From contig NW_019091728.1 of NCBI RefSeq assembly GCF_001949145.1, forward strand, positions 63,492 to 89,865: DNA of 26,374 bases, given 5' to 3'. The DNA is from Acanthaster planci (lineage: Eukaryota > Echinodermata > Asteroidea > Valvatida > Acanthasteridae). Below, piece after piece: positions 8,820 to 18,477 of the stretch. Position numbers and translations under genes: made by a program. Below the pieces are notes generated by a model. The model searched no databases. It was given only the letters and a program-made list of their open reading frames with translations, and had not been told where the DNA came from. Every line of letters starts with the position of its first letter. Within the stretch, counting starts at the first letter, position 1.

Positions 8820-9775
8820 CTACTACATAAGATTTTAGTGCTTCTAAAGTGCAAGCTGTTTGTAATTCTATGTATAAAAAATCAAAATAATCGATAATTG
8901 CGAAATCTTCGTAGAGATAGCGAGATCTGAGAAAGGGGCTGGCTTGAACTCTTGCCAGCCAGCCCTGAAGACCCATCTCGCTATCCCTACGAAGATCGTC
9001 CAATATGTCATCAATATATAAATCAAATAAATAATCTGGCGAGGCCTCCGGGCTGGGAAGAGGCGATACGCTCCACGCCAGAGAGGAAGCAGGGCTTGGT
9101 GGAGGCGCCTCGGCTTTCATGCAAGATTCTACAAAAGAAAGACAAAACCTTATTATCGTGAACCGACTTGATGGTATGTTTGCTGGTTTGTTCTTAACAA
9201 AGGAAAAGAAAATAATAACTAGGAAACAACTTACCGTCATCGGATCCAGTCAGGTCGATGACGACTTCGTTGTCATAGGAGGGATCTGTGTATACCAAAA
9301 AAAAAAAAAAGAAAAGAAAATTACACACTGACATATCGTGAACAAACGTCTTTTGAATGATGTTAGCTTACTCTCAATATATATACATAGCAAAAAACAA
9401 AAGAAGAGAGACTCACCGAATTCGTCTTCCCCTGTGAGATCGATGATCTCCGGTTGCTCTTCCATCCCCTCTTCCACATCCGAAGCTGCGTGATAAGCAA
9501 GAAAAGATTGGTAAGATATTTTAGCCGTATAGGGGTAGTGGCTAAACTTGTGCTTCGAAAGGAGCTAGCCACAACATACCATGGAGGAATTCCTCCCCGA
9601 ACATACACACCAAAGTAAAAAAGTAATATAACTTACCCATGTCCCACTCTAGGACGGGAACTGCTGCCGGTGGAGACGGCGGTGCCACTTGCCCCCACAT
9701 TGGATCGTCGTTGGTGAGGGCCTCCAGCATAACCCGCTCCTCCTCGGCATTAAAGTTAGACCCAGAGAATGCCAT
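8815..9775 (-). CDS. Four-exon acidic protein with two tandem SUMO-interaction motifs
   Basis: Exons on the minus strand: 9775-9637, 9485-9417, 9285-9235 and 9128-8815. All three introns (151, 131 and 106 bp) have GT donors (GTAAGT, GTGAGT, GTAAGT) and AG acceptors behind pyrimidine-rich tracts, and all are phase 1. The product is 190 residues. Exon 1 gives an acidic start with MWGQVAPPSPP. Exon 2 ends in EIIDLTGEDEF (residues 59-69). Exon 3 carries EVVIDLTGSDD (76-86). Both match the SUMO-interaction consensus: a hydrophobic core with Ile-Asp-Leu-Thr followed by acids. Exon 4 is Ser/Pro-rich (PPPSPASS, SPLPSPEASP), then an acidic-hydrophobic segment (YLFDLYIDDILDDL) resembling a transactivation domain, then a structured-looking tail. 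The family is unknown. Viral early proteins and SUMO-targeted ubiquitin ligases carry tandem SIMs; no RING is present here. SUMO binding is a strong motif-based inference. Confidence 0.72.
8905..8996. repeat. Large imperfect palindrome inside coding exon 4
   Basis: Arms 8905-8926 and 8975-8996 are 22-bp inverted copies with one mismatch. Between them a second inverted pair (8935-8944 and 8957-8966, 9 of 10 matching) continues toward the centre. The whole 92-nt block could fold as one long hairpin in mRNA or a cruciform in DNA, and it is translated. Confidence 0.85.
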
Positions 9776-9870
9776 ATTTCTGGTGATTTGGTGATGGAGA
9801 CTGATGGCGATGATGATACCGTGCGATGAGTTGATTGAGCAAGATGGTCTCCAAGACCGAACCCCTGCCC

Positions 9871-9877
9871 TTTTATC
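9871..9877 (-). promoter_or_regulatory. TATA-like box for the SIM gene
   Basis: GATAAAA followed by GGGCAGGGG on the minus strand lies 95 nt before the ATG at 9775. A start site about 30 bp downstream would give a 5' leader of roughly 70 nt. Confidence 0.5.
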
Positions 9878-9914
9878 CATTTCCAAAACCGTTGAGATCA
9901 CTGTCAAATTTTTT

Positions 9915-10391
9915 TTAACCAATACATAGATCTAATTCATTGATGGCTTCATCAATGGCCGGTATCATTGTCTTGAGCATCTCCCAGTCCGAAACAGTAA
10001 GGTTAATCCCTCGTCCAGGAGCCAATGAGAAGTCTTTATGTTTCACTTGGTAATAATCTCTAATTTTAACGTACGTTTTTTCGTTGAATGGTTCAATAAC
10101 AACGTGCCGGCTGTTTGTCAATTGAAATCTCGCGCTAGACGCGGTTGTCGGATTAACCACTTTCGGTGTCTTTGATGGCTCCGTCATTCGTTTTTCCAAC
10201 AAAGCTCTTTTCCTGGATCCCTCTTCAGGTATAATTAAGGCTTTGTGAGATAGATCCAAAGGTTCTTGAGTCCTCTGTTCCATCTCATTACGAAATTCTG
10301 AGACTGCATTGAGACCACCAGCCATATCCCAGCTATAGTTAGGCCGGTACGATGGTAGTGCCTTGCTTTCCGGAGACCAACTTGAAGCCAT
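9915..10391 (-). CDS. PC4/SUB1-like protein with a CtBP-type PxDLS motif
   Basis: A 158-residue intronless ORF. Residues 90-154 match the PC4 (SUB1/p15) single-stranded-DNA-binding and coactivator fold: a strand ending in TYVKIRDYY, the Pro-Gly-Arg turn (APGRGINL) and a C-terminal helix (VSDWEMLKTMIPAIDEAI). PC4 proteins bind melted DNA and act in transcription, replication and repair. The N-terminal part is not PC4: residues 44-48 are PLDLS, the binding motif for the CtBP corepressor, followed by a basic patch (SRKRALLEKR) that may be a nuclear signal. Family members normally have a Ser-rich N terminus, so this fusion is unusual. An upstream in-frame ATG at 10457 is possible, but a TATA-like TTTATAT (near 10416-10424) lies between the two, which favours 10391. 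The fold call is strong; the role in redirecting host transcription is inferred. Confidence 0.8.
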   Translation of the reverse strand: MASSWSPESKALPSYRPNYSWDMAGGLNAVSEFRNEMEQRTQEPLDLSHKALIIPEEGSRKRALLEKRMTEPSKTPKVVNPTTASSARFQLTNSRHVVIEPFNEKTYVKIRDYYQVKHKDFSLAPGRGINLTVSDWEMLKTMIPAIDEAINELDLCIG

Positions 10392-10616
10392 TTTTGTCGT
10401 GTTCAGAGAGAAACTGATATAAAATTTCTGATATTTGCCGCTCTTATGCTTTTTCATGAAGGGGATATTGCACAATCTTACGCAACGCCGCAGTTAAATA
10501 TAGTAGATGACTACATCTTCCAAAATAGAAAGTGACATCATCTCCAAAAGTAGATCGTAAAATCATCAAGGTTAAAGTCTCTTTGAAATCATCTCGACTA
10601 TTGTTTGTTTTCATTG

Positions 10617-11123
10617 TTACTCTGGACACAAAAATTCATATGCGCAGTGCGTTATGTTGCATTGCTGACAACCCATTATGATTTTTTCGATAGTAGCCTG
10701 TTTATGGGTACGATGAAACCACTGCACAAGCGCGTAAAAACACTGTCCCCACGGATTATACTGGTTTTCTACCTTATGTTTGTAAATATCTGCTTCCGAT
10801 AATCCGAGAAAAGAAACGAGCTTTTCCCAAGGTTTACGTCCGACGTCATCACGCTCCTTTATAAGATTAGAGGCGAGTTGGCTTAACTGAGACTCCGATA
10901 CCATACGGGCCAAATGATTTAATCGCGGGAAACAATTCTGCGTTTGAACCTCTAACGGAGGCGTATCTGAGCGTTGGAGTTTTCTGGTAGATGACATAGT
11001 TTTTAACTTGCACAGTCTGTGAAGAGCGTACTCCCTCTCGTCGTCATTGAGTCCAACGGTAGCCAAGAGAAAGCCTATCTCTTCGTACGTTTGACAAATT
11101 TGTATTTCTTGATAGATATTCAT
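10617..11123 (-). CDS. Death-domain protein
   Basis: A 168-residue intronless ORF from the ATG at 11123. Residues about 76-165 match the death domain (six-helix death fold): SESQLSQLASNL, then the Trp and hydrophobics of helix 2 (WEKLVSFLGLSEADI), helix 4-5 with QCFYALVQWF, and the closing TIEKIIMGCQQCNITHCAYEFL. The first 43 residues (FLLATVGLNDDEREYALHRL) are also helical and could be a reduced second death-fold or dimerisation region; this is uncertain. Death domains form adaptor complexes in apoptosis and NF-kappaB signalling (FADD, MyD88, TNF receptors). A stand-alone short death-domain protein without effector domain would act as adaptor or dominant inhibitor. It heads the three-gene minus-strand cluster, 226 nt upstream of the PC4 ATG. 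Host bivalves and other invertebrates also have many death-domain genes, so host origin is not excluded. Confidence 0.82.
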   Translation of the reverse strand: MNIYQEIQICQTYEEIGFLLATVGLNDDEREYALHRLCKLKTMSSTRKLQRSDTPPLEVQTQNCFPRLNHLARMVSESQLSQLASNLIKERDDVGRKPWEKLVSFLGLSEADIYKHKVENQYNPWGQCFYALVQWFHRTHKQATIEKIIMGCQQCNITHCAYEFLCPE

Positions 11124-11152
11124 GTTGCACAGCTTAGATTGCGCTCGGCATT

Positions 11153-11160
11153 GTATAAAC
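11153..11160 (-). promoter_or_regulatory. TATA-like box for the death-domain gene
   Basis: GTTTATAC on the minus strand lies 29 nt before the ATG at 11123, the right spacing for a start site close to the ATG and a very short leader. The PC4-like gene has a similar arrangement (TTTATAT about 25-33 nt before its ATG). Confidence 0.45.
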
Positions 11161-12865
11161 GCAGATTTTCACCCGCTTTTATCTCGTTTCGTCGGTTAAA
11201 AATGGTTAAAAATAGACAATAACATCATCTCTACATATTATTATTATCTTTATTTTACCAGGGATACCCATTCACATTTCTGTGGTCTTCCATGGGGCCC
11301 TGGGGAATTAAAATAGATAATAAAAACTAAAGTTAAAGCTTATAACAAAGTTAGTAAAATATAAACCAAGGTCAAACATAAAAAATTAAACATTAAAAAA
11401 TATAGATAATCCGTCGCCAGCGAGCTCCGCCTCACCTCGCGCACACACAGAGGGCACCGCCTCCGTCCCTTACGATCCCATACATGCTCATTTGGCATTC
11501 CCCATTACTGCAGGGCGCTACCACTTTCAACCCTTTCTTCCATTCATAATGGACCTCACACGACCACGCGCCCAAAGATACTCCACCGACAATAGGATCC
11601 ACCTTTCCCACGGACTCCTCCAAGACACCGCGGGGCCAACACTCATCAAGGCTACTCCGCTCACACAATAGGATTATCCAACCCATTATTGGCTCTTCAC
11701 ACTTCTTTGCGGGGATACCGTCGAACCACCGACCAAGGACACACATTACGTTTATGAAATCACCGACAATTCATCAATTTTCATAACTATCATATCTTAT
11801 ATCTTTAGGCCATTCTTCTTATACCTCCCTCCCAAGCGATATTCATACGGGTCACCCACACCATACACAAGGTCTGTCATTTCTAACACCCCCCCTCATC
11901 CTATACATCACTCTTATTTCATATTTCATACTTATGCATATTAATGTGACCATTATGGATTTTTCAGGAAAGGTCAAAAGTGTACTGGATTGCCCCCCCC
12001 ACTACTTACGGCGACATAAATGCCCTTTATGCCATGAGCTTAGACATGCATCACATACAGGGCCTGTCATGTCATATATAGTACTAGTTACTACTATTTG
12101 TATTCGTGTGCAGCGTGAGTTCGACGTAGAAGCTCTGTTATATGGACGACCGAGGGGAGACAGGAAAATAGCAGAAGGGGGGGGGGGAGAGCTCGTGATC
12201 CTCCAGACACAAGGTGTCACAGTGTCCTGCGAGGTCAGGCCGTGTCCCGTGCAGTTTAAGGGCCCGGGCCCTGCTCGGCTGATTTGCAGGCCCGCAACAC
12301 ATCCAGGTAAAGAAGTATGACACCATGTCCAGCCAACCACTTACAGCGCCCCTTCTCGAGACTTTACGCAATATCAAGCAAAACCTCAGGTTGCATCAGA
12401 AGAATTATACATCGATATTACAATTATGAATATATTTAATAATATGGTGAACGCTCTGTTTTTTCCCCCAAGAATTTGGGGAAGATTTGTATGTATTTCA
12501 GACAGGGTAAGCGATTTTTTGAGGATTTGTCTTTGTGTAACATTGTAACAATCTCGACTCCTTAACTTGTCGCGAGATGTTTTTAGTAGCGCTGAATTTT
12601 GAGTCTCAGTAACCGAACTCGAGGCAATTGTCCTGGCCCAATTGAACGGACAATTCAGACTTAAAAGAAGTCTTTGTTGACAACCAGAAGTTGGTTGATT
12701 TTTTCAACACGAAAACACTTCACAGGCTCAAAGCATCGAAACTGGTGTCATCAGACTTTAGCTCTCTGCTCGCAAAGTTCCAACTCGATTTCTAAACACA
12801 CTTTCAGGGTTTTTGTACTCTACAAATGTACTGTATTAACAAAGTGTGGCGAAACAGGGTAGCTG
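11161..12865. other. No recognisable gene; possible repeat tail at 11232-11310
   Basis: No open frame has recognisable domains. At 11232-11310 the string TTATTATTATCTTTATTTTACC followed by CAGGGATACCC and a GGGGCCCTGG palindrome looks like the 3' tail of a dispersed invertebrate repeat read on its complementary strand; this is an impression only. The remainder is AT-rich with C-rich strings (11885-11900, 11991-12000) and a G9 run near 12178-12187. Confidence 0.35.
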
Positions 12866-12899
12866 CGCAGACTTTTGTTTAGTCTGGGTCATTAATAAT

Positions 12900-13030
12900 T
12901 CAGGCGCGTCTAAATAATGCATTAAATAAACATGCGCGCGGCAACCAATCAGAGGCGCGCATTACCTTACGTCTTGGCGCTGACTGCGTGGGTTGCCGGG
13001 ACTTCTCAAGATGGTAGCGTGCTAACCAGA
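12900..13030 (+). promoter_or_regulatory. CpG-rich promoter-like patch with CCAAT, CRE-like and YY1-like words
   Basis: Within 130 bp there are a GCGCGC word on both sides of a CCAAT box (AACCAATCAGAGG), TTACGTC, inverted GGCAACC/GGTTGCC words (12940s and 12990s) and CTCAAGATGG at about 13005. A further TGACGT half of a CRE follows at about 13074. No clear ORF or splice donor follows, so it may drive a non-coding first exon, a host gene outside the window or an old element. Confidence 0.4.
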
Positions 13031-14079
13031 GCTCTGTGGAGTTGTGTTTTCTTCTGAGTTGCGAGTGTAAATCTGACGTACGACCGCTGGTTGTTGGGGA
13101 TCTACCTCAAGTGTACCTGGTGCGGTCAGTTAGTGTGGTGCTTGTTCTCAGTTGCCGGAGCTGCCGATTATATCGATCTCTTTGTAGATTGGGGGATTTT
13201 TAGTTTATTTAAGAAGTGGTGGATTATAGGGTTAGGGAACCCGTGTGAACCAGTTAATTGGGGAATTAGCGAAGCTTAGACTAGAAGGATTGTGTGCCGT
13301 TGTTCCATGCTTGTTGGCATAGCGATGGTTGGTTGCGGTCCTGGTCTGGGAGCTTGCTTTCCTCGTTGAGGTTTACTGGGTGCAGGTTTCCGTTACAGTC
13401 TGGTGAGGACTATTATAATCGCCTTCTTAATCAACTTACCTGTGTTATTTCGTAATAACTTGAAGTGGGTGAGGGTTATTTATGTCACCTTGAACTTTGT
13501 AGTTTGGGAACTGTGTTGCTTCGTAAGGCAGTAGAAATTACTGTTATATAAGTCTACCCTGTAGTGTTGTATAATTGCAAGGATTGTATTTGCTTGTGTG
13601 GTCAAGACTTATCGGTTATAAGCCATCGGTAGGTTATTTATATAAACTTGAGGGTTACCTGGTTATTGTGAGGGGTACCCTGATCGCCTTGAAGGTCACC
13701 CCGATCACCGTGAGGGTTACCCTGGTGTAGGTTAAGGATAAGGCTGATTAATCACGTTCGTGGTGCAGTTGACCACGTAGGACTACCTCCCTGTGAGGAT
13801 AATTTTGTGTATAATTAATTGTTGTATATAACGGCTAACTGAGCACTGACATTGAATAAACCAATCATATAATTGCCGTAGAAATCACTGGTCACCGTGA
13901 GATTAAGTTAAGTCCTGAATCACTTATTGACATTTATTGTAATCTTTATTGACATCGGAAGCAATTAATTAATCACAGAGCGGTGGTAAACTTCCACCAA
14001 ACGAACAGCCCCTAAGGCAAAGTCCACCATTCGTTAACTGATATCCCCCCTTGCGTTTGGATAGCCGCTCATTCTTGCG
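13031..14079. other. No gene recognised around the tandem repeat
   Basis: Apart from the 21-bp repeat this stretch contains only short frames with no motif. AATAAA occurs at 13854-13859 and in AAATAAATATATTT near 14087, the latter probably the tail of the neighbouring LINE on the other strand. Confidence 0.35.
13649..13731 (+). repeat. 21-bp tandem repeat, four diverged copies
   Basis: Copies start at 13649 (20 bp), 13669, 13690 and 13711 with consensus near TGAGGGTTACCCTGATCACCG. Related single words occur at about 13471 and 13893. Confidence 0.75.
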
Positions 14080-14449
14080 TAAGGTTAAATAAATATATTT
14101 GTGGGGTTAGGCCAGGTCAATTCCGTCTCCGATCAGGCCAGTCTTCTGGTCCGCCACAAAAGGTGTCAGTTGTAGACAATTGTAGACAATAGTCACTGAA
14201 TATAAGTCACAATTATGCAGTAAGGTTACATCACCCTGCTCTAAATTAATGACTAATATCAATTTCTTGTAAAAGTTCCACCCCTTCATTTCAAAGAAAT
14301 ATTATTCCATGAAAAAAGGAAAGTTGTGGGTGCACTAGCCTCCGCCCCCCACATTCCAAGTAGCTAACAAAGTTTTATCAATGAGTAAAGTGGCCTTGGT
14401 GAACATCTGGTGTTTGACTCATTGACTACTACACTTTTCTTGAAACTTG

Positions 14450-17400
14450 TTCACAAAGTCTCAACATTGTTATAAACATATCTTCGACAGGTAAGGAGAA
14501 TATGTTCATTATCAACACATCCAGAGATATCACAGAAACCATTTGGGTGTTCACCAATCTTATGAAGGAAATTGTTAAGATCCTTGCATGTACCTAGTCA
14601 TAACCGGTGTATGGCTACTTCTTCGACACGATTCATAGTCCAGTTTGGGAACAAGAAGGAGACATCATTGTAAATATTGTTGGTATTTTTGGGATTAATT
14701 TATTCCAATTATTTTAAAGATTTTCTTTAAGAGTGTGTTTAAATTCATTAATCGATAAAGGGATGGAAAGATCAATATTGTTTTTCTTGGTCGTGTTTTT
14801 AGCAATCCGATCAGCCTTTTCATTTCCTGGTATACCGCAGTGACCGGGGATCCATTCAAAGTGAACAGTGTTCCCTTGATTGCCGATATTAATCATGGTG
14901 TGGCGAATATCACAAACAATTTTTATCTGCAGGGAAAGGTTTATCGATTGCTTGCAAAGCACTAAGACAATCACTAAAGATGCAACTTTGTAATGGTTTT
15001 GAGTCTTCAATCAATTCTAATGCAAGAAGAATGTCAAGCATTTCTGCAGAAAAAATTGATATACCAATCATTGATACGATAGCCTTTAGAGTAATTTAAT
15101 TGGGGAATATTAATAGCGCATCCAACAGTTTTGTTATCAGGGCCACGAGAACCGTAAGTATATATTATTTGTAAGGAGTTTTCACAGGTAGTATTGATAA
15201 CGCCAACAGAAATATTTCTTTTTTCATAAGTATTGCTGTATGAGCTACTTGGTTGAAAACTTCCGTAGAGATATGAGCTTTACGGTAATGCCAATAAGGA
15301 AAGATGTTATTCATGGGGAAGACGGTGAAAGATAATGCATGATTCTCGCTTCGTAAGGTGTTTTATAACTGGAGTCAGACCATTTGCTCTCAAAATAGTG
15401 TTTTGCCAATTATCAAGGTTCAAATGTTTATTTGGATGGTTCTGGTGGGCATTTAGTTTAATAGCATGTAAGCTAGCTAGAAATTGTCGTCGAAGAGCGA
15501 GTGGTGGTTCACCACTTTCAATTTGTAGTGTAGTTTAAAGAGGGGAGAGCCCTGAATCGCACCAGTGCATATTCTCAATGCTTGAGATTGGATACTATCA
15601 AGTTTTTGTTTAAAAGTAGTTGAGGCTGAATCAAAGGCTTCACAACTATATTTTAAATGGGTTTTAAGAGGGCACGGTAAAGTTGGTAAAGAGATTTACC
15701 ATGTACCCCCCGAGAGGTACCACTAACGCATTTCAGAATATTCAGTCTTTTTTTGCACTTCATAATAATATTATCGATGTGTTTTTTCCAGGTGACCTTA
15801 CAATCAAAAGTAAAACCAAGGAATTTGGCAGCAGATTTGGTCTTAATCTTAAGGTCTTGAATACGTAAAGAAATATTACTATGATTTTTCTTGGTAAAAG
15901 GACAGCAACTGTTTTCGGGACCGAGAGCTTAAAGCCCCATTCATCGCACCAATTTTTAATGTTATTCAGATTCTGTTGAAATTTCTTTTCCAGGTAGGAG
16001 ATATTCCTATTTGATTTCCAAATTGCTATATCATCCGCATATTGAGTCATATTAACATCAATTCGATAGGTCGTTAACTGCAACATTGAATAGAGCAGGG
16101 CTGACGACACCGCCTTGTGGAACCCCGTTATCCAGAGTTCTTTCTTCAGAAAGGACATTGTTGATTTTAACTTGAATTCTTCTGTCGGTAAGAAGGTTAT
16201 CAATCCATTTGATGATTCGACCACAAATTTCCATGGATTGAAGTTTTATCACAACGCCTTTTCGCCAGAGCATATTGTAAGCTTTTTCAATATCTAAGAA
16301 GACCGCAAGGGTACTATCTTTGTTACTGCGGGCTTTGTTAATAGACGATTCCAGATTAACCCTAACAACCCTGAGTCCTCCAATTTTAATATGATTTTGC
16401 ACACACCCTAGGGAGTTAGGGTTAATGATGTGATCCTGAGTACTTCCTTTTATGAAGCCACTCTGGCAATTAGAGAGAAGATTTCTACTTTCCAAGAACC
16501 AAAGAAGACGATTTTTGATCATTCGTTCCATTATTTTACAGAAAGTGGCTGTAAGAGCTATTGGTCGATATGACAGAAAGTTCGAAGAGTCTTTTTCAGG
16601 CTTTAGGATGGAATCAGGATCGCCTCTTTCCATTAATTGGGGTATTGTGATCTGTACCAAATCATGTTGAAAATGATGAGAAGGTATTCCCGTATTTTGT
16701 CAGGTAATCGTTTGATGACAGCATTACTGATGCCATCTTTACCAGGAGAGGCACATTTACTGGAATTAATGGCGTGATTAAGTTCCTCTATTTCAAAAGG
16801 ATCATTGATAACACTATCGTTGTTTTCATTAAACTGGAAGGCCTTTTCAGTATAATTTTTAATGATGTTGAAAGAAGGATTGTAATTACGATTACTAGTA
16901 ACTGCAGCAAAGCTGCTAGCAAGAGTGTCAGCCTTTTCTTTGTCAGTAACAGCATCGGTGTTGTTATGGCATAATGTCGGGAAGCTGTTGCTGTGAGTCT
17001 GTCTAATACATTTGATTTTATTCCAGACTTTTTTTGTATTAGTTCTGGGGGTTATTTCACCACAGAATTTCTCCCAATCTTTTCTTTCAGCTTTATTAAT
17101 GGTTTTCTTAGCAACAGCACTAGCTCTTTTGTAAGCTATCAGGTCAGAAGGCAAGCATGTTTTCTTGAGGTTTTTCAGAGCTTGTCTTTTTTCGTTTATG
17201 ATCTGTTTGCATTCTTCATTCCACCAAGATTTGGGGGATTTGTGATGATTGGGGCGAGTTTTAGGAATGGAATCATTCATGGCAGAAACAATTTGTTTGA
17301 TAAATTTATCATAGACTTTATTAATGGGACGGGAAGGGTTGGGTTCCGAGATGTGCTTATTACATGCAGTTCAGTGGAACATATTCCAATCGGCTTTTTT

Positions 17401-18177
17401 GAAGGACCACTTTGGGACATGATTGGCTATATTTTGGTGAAAAGAACGGCCAATTTCCATGATAATAGGGCAATGATCACTTCCCCATGTGTCATTTATA
17501 ACTTCCAGGTACATTTAGCAGCTAAATTCTGGGACATAAAGGTAACGTCTGGAGAAAGTGCCTTTGGAGATGTTAACTCTTGTGCCCTCACCAGAGTTCA
17601 TACAGACTAAGTTCGTCTCGGCAGTAACGTCATCTATAATCTTGCCATTATGATCCAAAGAGGAACTTCCCCACAGGGGGGTTGTGTCCATAAAGGTCGC
17701 TACAAACTATATTAGGAGTATCTGTTTTATGAAAAATCTCTATGAGCGAGCGATCATCAAGCTTGTTGCAAGGATTGTACACATGAATCAATTTAACTTT
17801 TTCCGGCACTTGTCGTAGAGTTCACCAATTTCGTATTCAACTTGGTTGACTGAACCTGACAGGTATCTAAAAGCTAAACTACGTTGGGAGAAAATGGCAC
17901 ATCCTCCACCCCCTTTTCTGGGGTCTGTATTTGTCCTGTCATTACGGAAAATATCATAGCCCGGTAAATTGAAATTTTTCCCTTCTTTGAGCCAGCTTTC
18001 CTGAATGCATATAAGGTCAGGCTTGTGAGTCCAAGAGTTGATGGCATTTTCAAATTCGTTACCATGAGCTAAAAGGGATTTCGTATCCATTGTAGAATAA
18101 GAATCATTAACAGATAAATCATGAATATGTGTTGATTGGTTTACCTCTTGAGGTCTTACTACAGGTTGCCTAGTCAT
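14450..18177 (-). pseudogene. LINE ORF2: endonuclease, reverse transcriptase, RNase H, Cys/His motif
   Basis: The start is the ATG at 18177. Endonuclease: PDLICIQESWLKEG (catalytic Glu) near 18010, then the frame breaks near 17790 and a further trace leads to about 17300. The linker and RT N terminus at 17280-16633 hold SWWNEECK and CASPGKDGISNAVI. The RT palm at 16660-16058 has AVFLDIEKAYNMLW (motif A) and NGVPQGGVVSPALFNV (motif B). The next frame has QYADDIAIW (catalytic dyad intact) near 16040. RNase H at about 15060-14714 has FSDCLSALQAI and FEWIPGHCGIPGNEKAD. A C-terminal CDISGCVDNEHILLTC is near 14540. ORF2 normally nicks DNA and copies the element's RNA onto it. Multiple frameshifts and stops inactivate it. 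Confidence 0.88.
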
Positions 18178-18477
18178 TAGTCGGATTCCTATAGCTGGCT
18201 CTACTCTTACGGCCCGAGCCACTTCTCTTTGTTCTGACCGGGGACTCGGGCTGTGAAGATTGACTTGGTTTCCATCGTTTGGATTTGGAAGCGTCCTCAG
18301 AGTGCACAATGTACTGGATCAGTTCCTTAACAGCTGAAAGTCTTTCTTCCTTTTTTTTTTATGGTGTCCCAGATTTGCATAGTACCAACGAGTAATTCAG
18401 TGAGGTATTTGTTATGTGTGGAGGGTTATTATGGAGCCAGGTGCATTTAGGTGAAAACTTCAGATACTCTTTTATTT
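18170..18477 (-). pseudogene. 3' part of LINE ORF1
   Basis: A coding trace of about 100 codons before the ORF2 start: IKEYLKFSPKCTWLHNNP near 18470, KYLTELLVGTMQIWDTI near 18405-18355, a poly-A run of ten (18351-18360) where one base fewer restores the frame, then RLSAVKELIQYIVHSED and a basic, Ser-rich tail. At least one more frameshift lies near 18420. Its stop TAG (18170-18172) overlaps the ORF2 ATG (18175-18177) in the word ATGACTAG. It is probably an RNA-binding ORF1 protein; no zinc knuckle remains. Confidence 0.6.

Larger units (their letters stand above)
14080..18477 (-). mobile_element. Decayed LINE of the I/Nimb/Jockey group (EN-RT-RNase H)
   Basis: Reading leftward: the end of ORF1 (18477-18170), then ORF2 with APE-type endonuclease, RT, RNase H and a C-terminal Cys/His motif, then a 3' UTR ending near 14080 in CCTAACCCCACAAATATATTTATTTAA. 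An RNase H domain in a non-LTR element marks the I/Jockey-type superfamilies. Many frameshifts and stops show it is inactive. The 5' end of ORF1 is missing: at about 18478 the sequence changes to a Gypsy LTR on the same strand, so this LINE is either 5'-truncated on insertion into that LTR or cut by it. Confidence 0.85.

Noticed and set aside
8815-9775. SUMO-targeted ubiquitin ligase
   Set aside because: Tandem SIMs fit, but no RING cysteines or histidine occur in any exon.
11432-11746. A 104-codon minus-strand open frame
   Set aside because: No recognisable domain, no promoter or splice context; composition looks like chance opening in GC-rich sequence.
16993-17610. A 205-codon plus-strand ORF
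   Set aside because: It is antisense to the LINE ORF2 coding trace and has no domain of its own.
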